Made by a program: the position numbers and the translations under genes
Shown here: piece by piece, positions 1-10,454 of the stretch
Layout of the letters: every line of letters begins with the position of its first letter
Numbering within the stretch: the stretch's first letter is position 1
The notes under the pieces: model-generated
Told to the model about the DNA's origin: nothing
Seen by the model: the letters and a program-made list of their open reading frames with translations, nothing else
Database searches by the model: none
Assembly: GCA_948470475.1 (NCBI GenBank)
Contig: OX419347.1
Span: 5,737,643 to 5,801,642, forward strand
DNA from: Galaxea fascicularis
Taxonomy: Eukaryota > Cnidaria > Anthozoa > Scleractinia > Euphylliidae
Length of the DNA: 64,000 nucleotides
Direction: 5' to 3'

Positions 1-2
1 GT

Positions 3-947
3 GTCCAAAATTTAGCCGTTGCTGATCTCGGAATGCTAACCCTTTCTTTTCCTTTTGCGGTTATCAAAGAAAAAGACCATTGGCCTTTTGGAGAGCTTGG
101 CTGCCGTTACTTATATCCAGTTCCAGAAATATTCTTCGGTTCCTCCGTGTGGTTTATTGCGCTAATCGCTATAATGCGATATCGTAAACTGGTCACAGTC
201 GCCCCAATATCACCCAGTCTAAACAAAATCAAGAGATTTTTACAAGAACCGAAGGCTCTATCCGCTTGTGTATGGATAACATCATTTGTAATCTTCTGTC
301 TTCCACTGTACTTTGTTGTTGAATATCACGAACATCCAAACGGAGCCAAACTGTGCGGCCCAGATTGGCCACCATTGTTAGCAGCTTTTTATATCTGTGG
401 ACTTCTGACATTTTTTTCCTACATCTTGCCTCTGCTCGTCATATCGTTTACTTACCTTCGAATATCGCACCTTATCAGTGGGAGCAGTTTATTCGTCAAA
501 AACTTGCAACAACAACAACAACAGCAAGGGACAACAGAAGAAACGAAAGCCACAAGCGCTCGCCTGAAGCAAAACAAAAACGCCAAGAGAATTCTAACTC
601 CACTGGTTTTAGTGTTCACCATTACGATGTTACCTTTGACCATTCTTCGCCTGGCCATTGTGTTTTCGCCGGCTATCAGCAGGCAAACTTATTATCACAA
701 CTTGCTTTATTCAGCAGTAGTTAGTACGCTACTAAACTCGTCAGTGAATCCAGTAATTTATGCTGTAGTTAGCAGAAACTTTCGCACGGGGGTAAGCAGT
801 TTATGTATACAGCGTTCAAGAAGGCGTCATTCCCTCAGCATTTCCGGAATAATTCTCTGGATTCGTTCGCGATCTAGTTCCCGAGGCCGAAGCCAAAACC
901 GATTACGCCCCCAAGTTGCTGCTCGGGATTTGGAGCAGTGCTTATAG
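3..947 (+). CDS. Class A (rhodopsin-like) GPCR, 5' partial, single exon
   Basis: The frame is open from the window edge and begins inside TM2 with the typical NLAVADLG motif, so the N-terminus and TM1 lie outside; the first ATG at 33 is internal. Seen in order: the TM3 cysteine (GCRY), TM3 ending IAIMRYRK, the TM4 tryptophan (CVWITS), an extracellular-loop-2 cysteine (KLCGPDW), a TM5 proline (ILPLL), a third intracellular loop with a run of seven glutamines, TM6 FTITMLP, and TM7 NSSVNPVIY. NPVIY is the canonical NPxxY, which makes the family call firm. Two usual switch residues differ: D/E of DRY is Met, and the CWxP tryptophan is Met. The basic, serine/arginine-rich tail ends at TAG 945-947. 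Expected role: a plasma-membrane receptor coupling to G proteins, possibly for a peptide. The ligand cannot be told from the sequence. Confidence 0.9.
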   Translation, partial: VQNLAVADLGMLTLSFPFAVIKEKDHWPFGELGCRYLYPVPEIFFGSSVWFIALIAIMRYRKLVTVAPISPSLNKIKRFLQEPKALSACVWITSFVIFCLPLYFVVEYHEHPNGAKLCGPDWPPLLAAFYICGLLTFFSYILPLLVISFTYLRISHLISGSSLFVKNLQQQQQQQGTTEETKATSARLKQNKNAKRILTPLVLVFTITMLPLTILRLAIVFSPAISRQTYYHNLLYSAVVSTLLNSSVNPVIYAVVSRNFRTGVSSLCIQRSRRRHSLSISGIILWIRSRSSSRGRSQNRLRPQVAARDLEQCL

Positions 948-2440
948 ACCCGATATTTCTTTCATTACATTCTTCTTACGATGCGTTTTTTCTTTAGTTA
1001 GTTAATATTCAGATTAGGTGAGCGTGAAAGAAGAATTCGAAGAGTCAGAAGTTTATCAAGCAACTCCGAGAAACGTTCTTAAGACATTAACATCCCTTTC
1101 GTACTTTTGAACATATTGTGAAGTACGGGCTTTTTCGAATAATTCTGAGATAATTTTGCTTCACCAGATCTTTATGGCTTCTGGTTAGGTTGCGTAATAT
1201 TGCCGGTTGTATGCAGTCAACTTTTATTAGTTCATTTAAGTTTGAACGTTTAACAAACCAAGTTATTTGGGAGTAGACCAACAGCTTATTTCTGTTGAAA
1301 GAATTTAAAGCTTGCGTAATATAGTTTAGTTACGAATGCACCACTATCATGAATAATAATTAATGGTGGATGTTTTACATGACATTGTCAGGACATATAT
1401 CCTCATTTTGACGCGAAACACCTAACCTCTATTTACTTATTAAGTTTATCGCAAAGGGATTCATAAATCTTCCCTGAAAATGATAAATTTTCAGCAATCT
1501 ATGGCAATCATGTTATACTCGTTTTGGTTACGGGGGCTGAAAATTCGACTAACGAACGTTGTTTGAGCAACACTATGTGCAACTTTGAGTCCCCCCGGAA
1601 ATTTGTTGGAAGATCCTCCCGATTTTCTCGGTAAAAATGTCCCAGAGCCATGCCATACTTCCCGGAGAGATTCCTAAGTCTTCCGCTTTCCGGCAAAATC
1701 TCCAGATTCCCGGGAGTATTTTGCTTTTCTCTCGAAACAAGCCTTGGTCGGAGTTCTCACCCTTCGTTTGGTTAATGCCGGAAACTACGCAAAATTACGT
1801 TCTGCTTTAGCGATGGCTTTGAGATAATTACTTACTGAACAAAAGACATGTTGCACCAGATGTGCTTTGGCCTCCAAAGTCTTCTGAAAACAAAGTGGCA
1901 CAGTAAATATTCCTATAACGCCAAGTCGGATAAAGTGTTATGGACGTGCAAAATAGATTGTTTCTTAATTTAGATGCAGGTAGTTTGTGTAAATAAAAAA
2001 CAAATAAACAAGCAAATATGTAGAATATTGGGATGTTTTGTTCATGCCTTACTTAAAATAATATGTTCTATTTGCTCTGGTAATAATCATTTTCGGTGAC
2101 TTGGAGACAGTTTGTCGGCTTGGGACGACGAGAATAATTATTCCGCCCAAAGAAACTGCCTCTGGGTCTCGGAGAATAGATAGCAGTAAACCAATTGACA
2201 AAGTACAGAAAATTGCACCTTTTTAATAAACGCTGGCTTCAAGCAAATGCGGGTCCATCAGGTCAAGTTTGAAATAAACGCCGGGGGCGTTAAATTGAGA
2301 AAATATGGTAACTATGTCCCGGGGGAACTAAAGATCAAAGAAGCAGATGTCCTGCCTCAAAGCAGGTCATATCTTTTAAAAAAATATATATTTTTTTTCT
2401 GAAGTCGCAACGTCAATCAAATTGAGTCTAAAATACCGGG

Positions 2441-2515
2441 GCGCTTTCCATTTACACGGAAAACCCGGAAATTCTGGTTGGAAAATCAAATTGTACATAC
2501 CATTCCATTTGGAAC
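2441..2515 (+). repeat. Partial copy of the repeat at 37051-37407
   Basis: It begins GCGCTTTCCATTTACACGGA, very like the left end of the larger repeat near 37051, and continues with an ATTCCATTTGGAAC-type internal motif shared with it. This is a fragment only; no second terminal repeat was found. Confidence 0.5.
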
Positions 2516-3576
2516 GTTTCAGAAATAATGGACCATCAGCTTAATCAATGCCCTTTTTCTGTTCTTTCTTAGCTTCCCAACTGATACTAGTACATTTTGT
2601 GGCTTATCCATTTTGTATTTGAACAAGCTGCAGCATTGAATATTTAAACCTAAAATTTCCACCGGATGGATCCTGTAAATTGAAAGGGCCCCGGAGTCGA
2701 TTAAAAATTTCAGTGTTCACGGCAAACGATTTCTTCGCGATCACGAACTTCAATCCTTACGAATTTCCGATTTCGCAGTCGGATGGCTTCTTTCCATATT
2801 ACGGCTCCCAGGTTCCACAAAATCTTTTACAAAACACGCAACCATCAATATCAACTTTACAGTCGTCAATTAAACTACACCACAGGCAGCCCAAGCGTAG
2901 TTCGTGATACGAAGGTACAAACTGTAGATATTAGTGGTATATATCTTGAGTGAGCATGTCAAAATAAAATGGTATTTGATTTTTAAGAAGATTACGACAT
3001 TTTTAATTTTAAAAGAGAATCTTTATTTTATCTTTTTTTTTATTTATTTTTTATCTTTATTTTATCGTTTCTTCAAGTGTCTTGCGCAGTCAAAAGCCTA
3101 ATTTCGGGCCATTTGCACGCGAAAATTTCAGAGGATTGAGTCAAGTTGTAGGTGTTTCTACAAGCCGTTTATAGATATTATTGTCGGACGACGCTGCCGA
3201 AGAAAAACTGGAAATAATTAACAATTATTCAGCGAAGTGCAGGTGAATCCCCGGGGGGAGGAGTGTTCCCTGATACGGGCTTTATAGGTATGTGCGGTGC
3301 CAAAGGGTATGTTTTTTTTAGCCGTTTTGGTCTGAAATTGGGTGTCAATTTTGACCATTTTGGTCTGAAATAGGGTCTGGTTTGTACACTCTAGTCTTGA
3401 ATTCGCGGCACATTATGCAACCTGCTTTATAGGCCCAAGTGCGCGGCACTCTCTTTCATTAGATAACAAATGAATTGAAAATTTGAGCGCCAGATAAAAA
3501 TATATTCCCCAGACATTTGGAGGCTACTGCCTCTTCATCAGTGAAAATGCAACTGAAAACGTGTGCGCCACATGTA

Positions 3577-3912
3577 GGGGCCCGTTTAAACGGTTTCAAC
3601 ATTGGCTTCAACATGCGTTCAACACTTTGTTGAACCAAATGTTCGGTACGTTTGAACAGGTGGTCCAACATGTTGAATGATGTTGAAGCCGTTGAAACCC
3701 TTCTGTACAACAATTATAGAACACACGCATGCTCACATCAGGCCGCAAAGCGTCTATCGCTTGCGTAAACAATGAAGAAGTTGGTGCAATGTTGGAACCG
3801 TTTGAACGGGCCTCTGCACAACTTTGTTTTTGCATCCAACATTTGACCAACATCCCTTCAACTTTTGTTGAACGAATGTTGGTCAAATGTTGAAAACGTT
3901 TAACTGGGCCTT
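3577..3912. repeat. MITE-like element with CAACATGTTG-type internal repeats
   Basis: The left end reads GGGGCCCGTTTAAACGGTTT and the reverse complement of the right end reads AAGGCCCAGTTAAACGTTTT followed by CAACATT, so the ends are inverted repeats of roughly 30 bp. The interior is a string of short palindromes such as CAACATGTTG and GTTGAACCAA. A related internal pattern recurs at 21813-22060. There is no coding capacity. The target-site duplication is unclear. Confidence 0.6.
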
Positions 3913-4733
3913 AACTGATTCAATATTGATACGTAGTGTGACTTGCGCGCGCGCTCACCGACTTGAGAGTTGTGTGAAGAGCAAACTTTCACTTCAATTG
4001 TTATCTACTAGTTAAGCGCTACAGTTTCACTTCTGTTCTTTTTTTTACAAATTCGTGGGCGAGGGGTAGGGGGCTGCAATCTAAAACTTGAAAGCAGCTG
4101 TTCTTTTGTTTAGCAGTAGGGTGAGGTTAAAATGGTTCTGTGATAAAGACCGTTTTACTCAACTTTAGGTTTCAAAATGAAGGTCTGTAATTCGTGGTAC
4201 CAAACGCCACGTTAATAGTGAAAAGAAAATTAAGTGAACAATAATAATATTATTACTGATATATTCTAATTTATTCGTTCACTTAGTTTACACTTGACTC
4301 AAACTTTATACCTATACATACATATTTTACTATTTGTCCAAATTCCCTCATTAAAACAGTACCGCGGTACTTTCTGAGCTTTATTTTAGAAATTTCCTTG
4401 TTAAAACTGTCATTATAGGTTTAGAAAAGTTTGCAACTACACTGCACATTTACTCCACGTGTATACAGCTGTTCAAATTAACTTGTTTTGTAAACTATTT
4501 ACCCCTAAAAATTTACATTCTGACAAAAATGAATCATTCCAGGCACAAAAGGCAATAAGGCAATACAAACAAAAAATGTCAGAAGCGAAGTATATTTTAT
4601 ACAATCATGTATGTTTAACATCGCCCTCCTTTGCCAAACACTAGCACATTGATCACAAAAAAGTCCATAAGCTTCATGACAGAACAGCAGATCACAAAAA
4701 TTAATATTAAACTTGAATTTTGTTGACAACAAA

Positions 4734-4978
4734 ATTACTGTGAAAATCTGAAAACCATGAACACTAGAAATATTTATGGAACGTTATTGTGTTTGAAGCC
4801 AATCAAGCACATGAATCACGCACAATCACGCGCCAATCACGCACACGAATCAAAACTGAACCGTAAACAGTAACGGTAATTATGTTGTGGTTTCATGTTG
4901 TCGCTGATTGGTTGCTGCACAATGGGAAATGTTAAAATCAAATCAAGAGGTTCATGGTTTTTGGATTTGCACAGTAAT
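4734..4978. repeat. MITE with ~29-bp terminal inverted repeats
   Basis: The left terminus 4734-4762 starts ATTACTGTGAAAATCTGAAA and the right terminus 4950-4978 ends GGATTTGCACAGTAAT. The two are inverted copies with about three mismatches over 29 bp. The interior is non-coding and has short direct repeats of the AATCACGC type. The transposon family is not assigned. Confidence 0.65.
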
Positions 4979-5583
4979 ACACTTTGTAAACAAACATTTT
5001 TTAAATTTTAGTTACCGCTGCCTCTATTAAATGTAAATAATTCTAGCAATGAATTGAGAACTATCTTAACCATTTCAGCCACATTGCTGATCATTACCTC
5101 ATTTCTCTATCAGTCATAAGAACATAATCAAGTGTAGAAGTTATGAGAATATAGGCCATGATCACCAAAGGTTTTTTCTTGATGTTTACAGAATTTCTCC
5201 CAATTAATACTCTTAGAAAAAGTAGAAGAAAAGGACCTGATCCAGGTTAACACAATATTAGACTACCTGCTTTGGAAACAGAGGGGATAGCTCAAAGGAA
5301 ACTGGCAATGAAAATGGAAAAACTAAGTACATTTTTTTATACCTTACCTTGAAGGAATTTTAGTTCCATAAGTGTTTTCAAAGAATCTTAAATTTTGTAT
5401 ACATTTGATTCAGTACATGCCGGCATACTCATGGTTTAAAAATTAAAATTATTACTAAATCACTTATCACTCTTCCTATTAACATGTATGCTTTTAAGAA
5501 TATATATCTAAAATATCTTTTTCAATAACTTGTTCCAAGACCCCATGTTATTACTCAAGCTCAGGTGGCACAACAATTATTGT

Positions 5584-8500
5584 TTACACAGAAGTCCCTT
5601 CTTTGCCACGGTATGAATCGAGTAGCTCCTTGCGATTAGCTGGCAATGTAGAAAAATATGTCTTTTGTTCCTCAGAATACCTAGCATCCACTGGAACAAT
5701 GTCCCTAAAACTCCAGTCTTTCCAGTGGAAATTAAATTTTTCAAGCAGTTCAATCCTTTTTTCATCCCCTTGCACAACATCCTCTGGTTCCTTTCTTGGT
5801 AAGTTTGGGGCCACAACATCTTTGAAAATAGTCACCCCTCTAATTGCAAACCAGCCTCCATACTTAGCATGCACACTGACTCCACAAATCTTTGTTTTCT
5901 GGTCCCATGGATCTTTATCTTCAGAGACACTACTGCGCTGGTAATAGAATGCACCACCAGCAACATGTGCCGCCGTTTGAACTAAAACTTTTGGCCTTCT
6001 ACTGGGCAGCATCTCAAAATCATGGATAGCTTCTATTTGATGTTGTGGAAATTCCGATTTGACTTTATCAAATAGATGGGCCATGAACTGGTCAAGTGGG
6101 TCTCGCCCTCCGATGCAAGACAACTCTTGAATGAAGGGCTTGAATCCATTCTCAAACATTTGAGGAGTACTGATGACCACAAAAGCGAGAGTGTCATATG
6201 GGTGGGATAGGTGAAATGCCTTGTGACCAAGCTGATCATTATACCAGCCAATCTGAAGTTAGTGAAGAAAACAACATTAGAATAGGTGTGTTTAGTAAGG
6301 ACAAGCTGCAAACTACTCCTCTTCGTACTCCTCACCCCAGGGAAAGGTGACCATAATCCCCACAGAATAACTGATTCAACTTTTGAATCAAAATGTCGAC
6401 ATTTTTCAATAATTTTTTCCAAGTTACCAAAGTTCTTAGCTGCCAGCAGGCAAGAAATGATTCCAATAAAAGTTATAACAATTTTGACTTTTGAAGTAAA
6501 CATGTTTCAGATGAACTTCAAAAATTCAATTTGTCGTAACTTTTATTAGAATTTCCAAGTTATAATACATTTTGGTCATTTTGTGTCCTGTGTGGTATTT
6601 TGGTTGGTATGTAATGATTCCTTAGAGGTTTAGAGGAAGTAACTAGAACATAAACTCCAAGAAATCACTTAAAAGTGGCCATATGGCTAACAATATAGTG
6701 ACAGTATCATTGCTAATTATGTGGGAATCCCCATCCCCTACTTATGCCCTACACAATATGACAACGTAAAATGTTTCTTTCTGCACAGCCCCATACATGC
6801 ATCACTGCCATACTAACGCTGTTCTGAAAAATAAGTCACACAAATTAATGCATATAATAATAATTAATAATTATTAATGTATGGGGCTCATGGAAATCTT
6901 GCCCCACAATGTACTGAGCAAACGCAAACAAACGAGCAAACAAGCTCTCTTCTGGGGTCTTGTGCAAGATTTATTGAGGACACAAGCGGAAGATGCAAGC
7001 AGCAAGGAAAGTAAGCCATGATAGGATTGGGGGTGGGGTGACATGCACCCTCTTGCACCCAGCACAATTCTTGCACAAGATCCCAATAGAGAGCTTGATT
7101 CCAGGCTAGTAATCACAGACAACTGTCCATTAAGGAGCATACCCCACCCTCCCCCCCTTATCTTGATCAACTCACAGGTTATGAAGAACCAGACGTTTTT
7201 CTATCCCACTCAGTTGACATCACCTTAATTACACAAGGATAAACTACACATTCAAAATCACCATTAGTGTTGTTTCCTGTATACTTTTTATAGTTCGTTG
7301 CTGGCAAAATAAATGCAGATGGTAAATGTGGATCACAATACGGTGGATCACAATATCCTGATTTCTAAGTTGTCTGCATATGGCATAAGAGGCACCTCAA
7401 TTGAGTGGTTTAAATCATAGTTATCTGAACGCAATCAGAAATGTTTCCTAAATGGCTCTCTTTCTAGTAATCGTGTGTTGTCCTGTGTTATCCCTCAATG
7501 GACAATTTTGGGCCCGCTCCTTTTTCTCTTATATATTAACGATCTACCAAACTGTCTCATGCACTCCCAGCCGCGAATGTATGCTGATGACACCCACTTG
7601 ACACTTGCAGGTGCCAAGCACCTAATCTCTTGGTGTTTATATCGATGAAAACCTGACCTGGAATGTACACATTGAGAATCTATCTAAGATAGATTTCTTA
7701 AGAATAGTTTCAGATATAGTGGCGCGGTTTTATGGAACAGTCTGCCAACTCATGTGCGGCAGGCTAGGACTTTAGAATCCTTTCACGCTGGCTGCAGCGG
7801 CTTCTTTTAGCGTCATTGTTTAATTCACAAGGCTCTCACGTAAAGCAGTTCACTTAATTTATTTGTAATTTTAGTTTTAGATAGATGGTATTATAAGTAT
7901 TTTATAGTAGTAAATATGTTAAGTAAGTAAATAAGTAATTCAACGAGTACCGGTAGTAAATATTTTAATTCAAAAGTAAGTACTACTTAATTTATTCATA
8001 GTTTTTAGTTTTAGATTCATGGTATTATAAATATTGCTATTCATAAATATGTACTGATGAGAAAACAGTGTATAAATACAGTTATTTGATTTGATCTAGA
8101 GTTATGCACCTATGAATGTGGGGGGGGGGGGGGGGGAGGAGGAGAGCTAAGACGGCCTTCCCCTAGCTAGGAATTTTAACATTAACGCGTTGCCCCAGGG
8201 TCGGGAATTCATACATTTGTACATTTAACCCTGACTCTGATAAAACAAGTTACCCCCGGGGCGGGAAATTAACGTTCAGTTGGTGCCTGGGGATGGGGAA
8301 TTTGGGGAATAAAGTTAGCAGACATCACTATCAATAATAATTATTTTCCATTTTACAGCATTACAAGTTCAAGTTTCAAGTTCATTTATTTATTTGTAGG
8401 ATAGTATTACGGAGATAAGTACTGCCCGCAGTTAGCAAAAGCTAGTCGAGGCGAGCAATGTTAAATACATATGTTATAAAATAAATAAAAGATTTACAGA

Positions 8501-8775
8501 GCTAGAGATTCAAAAGTCTGGACAATCTAAGTAAAATGAGGCAAAATCGCCTTCTTGATTTCTGATAGTACAAATGTCACAAATGGAAGGTACTTAAGCT
8601 AATTTAGCTAATTGAAACGCCATTTGCCTAGAGTTCTAGAGTTCCCCGCCTCAAAAACGCGTTAATTGAAGATCTCTCAAGAATTCTTTACCTTAAAAGG
8701 ATGTGATTCTAGCCCAACTGGAGCAAGAATACCTCGAACCTTCGCAATAACTTCTTCCACGCTGGCTTCCGCCAT
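5584..8775 (-). CDS. MMACHC: MMACHC (cobalamin trafficking protein CblC), two exons
   Basis: Exons on the minus strand: 8775-8692 (28 codons, from ATG) and 6252-5584, joined in phase 0 with donor AAG|GTAAAG and acceptor CTTCAG|ATT, giving about 250 aa. The junction reads HPFK|IGWYND, matching the family's YPFQ-VAWYNE. Hallmarks in exon 2 are HVAGGAFYYQR, GGWFAIRG, NFHWKDW and YSEEQKTYFSTLP. MMACHC binds incoming cobalamin in the cytosol, removes its upper ligand (glutathione- or flavin-dependent dealkylation/decyanation) and hands it on with MMADHC for methionine synthase and methylmalonyl-CoA mutase. The human protein is 282 aa; the proline-rich C-terminal tail is mostly missing here, which is a family difference rather than damage. 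Intron 6253-8691 carries a retrotransposon relic. Confidence 0.95.
7350..7790 (+). pseudogene. Non-LTR retrotransposon reverse transcriptase relic
   Basis: A broken reading frame inside the MMACHC intron, antisense to it. Recognisable pieces are GIRGTSIEWFKS followed by an in-frame stop, then ILGPLLFLLYINDLP, then the active-site motif YADD at about 7580-7591. After an internal deletion come GVYIDENLTWNVHIENL and AVLWNSLP, near the C-terminal part of the same domain. These belong to the jockey/CR1/L2-like group of LINEs. The stop, deletion and frame breaks show it is dead. Confidence 0.8.
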
Positions 8776-10454
8776 ATTGGAAATAGCAACCAGGCTTTCC
8801 TCGGCCACTTGCGAGGGACCCCGCGAAAAAGAAGTTCCGGCGGGGAAGGGACGGGAAGCGCTTGAAATAATTAAAGCCCCCACGGGAGCCCCAAACTTTC
8901 CAGAGTTGTCAGTCATGCAAATTAAATTCGGCACCTGTTAGGACTGGAGACAAGTTTCCCTTGGCATTGAAAAACTGAAAAATGGCATGATGTAATTCGG
9001 AATACATCCAATCTGATTCAAAGGCAAACAAACAAGAAACAGTTTACCTGTCGAGGTACCTGCAAACACAGGCAGACGACTCGTCTTGAGAGTGAAATAA
9101 GCCTCACCGAGGTAAGTCCTAGGTAAGGAAAAAACTCCATCGGAAGTTTAATGCGGTCTAATTTTTTTAAACCATTTTAGGCAGTCTCTAGACAATATTT
9201 TTCTCCAAACTAGAGAATTTTAAATCCGTATTGTTTTAAATATATGAAAGGAAAAGTGTAGAATAGTTAGAATAGAATAATTTTAATTCTCTTGTCAAAT
9301 TGCGGTGGTATGGCGAGGAATCGAGTTCAAAAAAATAATCAATTTTTAGAGTTGGTTGATGCTGCAGGGAAAGCTTCAACTGGCTTTTTACGTCCTTTGT
9401 TGCAAATTTAATTAGTTTTCTTCCATAAAAAGTAGCTCAAATCGGCCTGATGTTTAGTTTAAGTTTGCGCTGCGAGGAACGGAAAATATTTGTAGCTCTT
9501 CCATTGTCTCTTTGTTAACAAATGAATTTCAGGCCGAGAAACACATCGTAATCTGCCAGGAGATTTTATCAACTCTTCGTTGTCATTCTTGTTCTTTGGT
9601 TAGATAAATTTCTAAAAGTATCCATTTTTTTGTTTTGACATATTTCCAAGCAGACTTACAGTCAGCAACATGATAGTTAAGGTGACTGACGAAAGCAGTT
9701 TCGTCTGGAACACAACTTGTTGCATTTATTGCTGTTTTTCTGTTACTCTGCTTTCATTAATAGAGCAAAAACTGTCACTGTTTGCATTTTCATAACTGCA
9801 TTTACATTCAATATGCCTGGTCTTTCTGAAATGACATGTTTTGCGCCCTTCCATCGTAAGCACTTTAGGCAGAACAAGTTAAAAAAGGATCTGTCTGGTC
9901 AATTTATGCGTGAGTTACTGTTTGGGCAAATGTAAGCTCTTTGTATTATCGGAAAAACATGTTCGCCAAATTTAACTTCTTGTGGAGTTTTATTGAAAAA
10001 TCCAGCAGGTATATTAATAAATAATAGCGTGGTACTATTAAATTACAAAGGTTTTTGTTTTCAGATGCTTTTACAGTTTTCTTCAGTGATCCGTTGTCGA
10101 TTTCGCGGATAGCTAAATTTCTGAAATTCTTGAGGTTTTTGTACAATGGAACATCCTGTCACGTACAAACATCGTGATAACGGCGGAGCGGAAGTCATGT
10201 CTTCTCCTTTATAAACGTAAACCCGAACGTAGGTGCTTACAAACGTTGACGGTGCTGTCAAATCGCTTATATCAATATTCAACAAGCACTCTGAATATTA
10301 ATCGCATAGGTACGGGAAAACTACCTGGAGCGTGACATGGGCTTTTGTGAACATGATGATGTCAACTCCTGCTTTGTAATGCTAATTTATTGTTGTATTT
10401 TTGTTTGCTTGACATTCGCATGGTGAAGTTATCCACAGATTTGATTAGAAGAGA
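8776..10454. promoter_or_regulatory. Divergent spacer between MMACHC and phospholipase C start codons
   Basis: The two genes are transcribed away from each other from this 1.7-kb interval, so it must hold both 5' regions. I see no TATA box or other motif that I can assign with confidence, and no protein-coding stretch. Confidence 0.45.

Larger units (their letters stand above)
948..5583. other. Intergenic region between GPCR and MMACHC 3' end
   Basis: No convincing coding sequence was found; the short ORFs here match nothing I recognise. It holds a partial repeat copy at about 2441-2515 (related to 37051-37407), a Caac/Gttg-rich inverted-repeat element at 3577-3912, a MITE at 4734-4978, and AT-rich filler. 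The GPCR 3' UTR presumably lies at its left end and the MMACHC 3' UTR (minus strand) at its right end. Confidence 0.6.
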
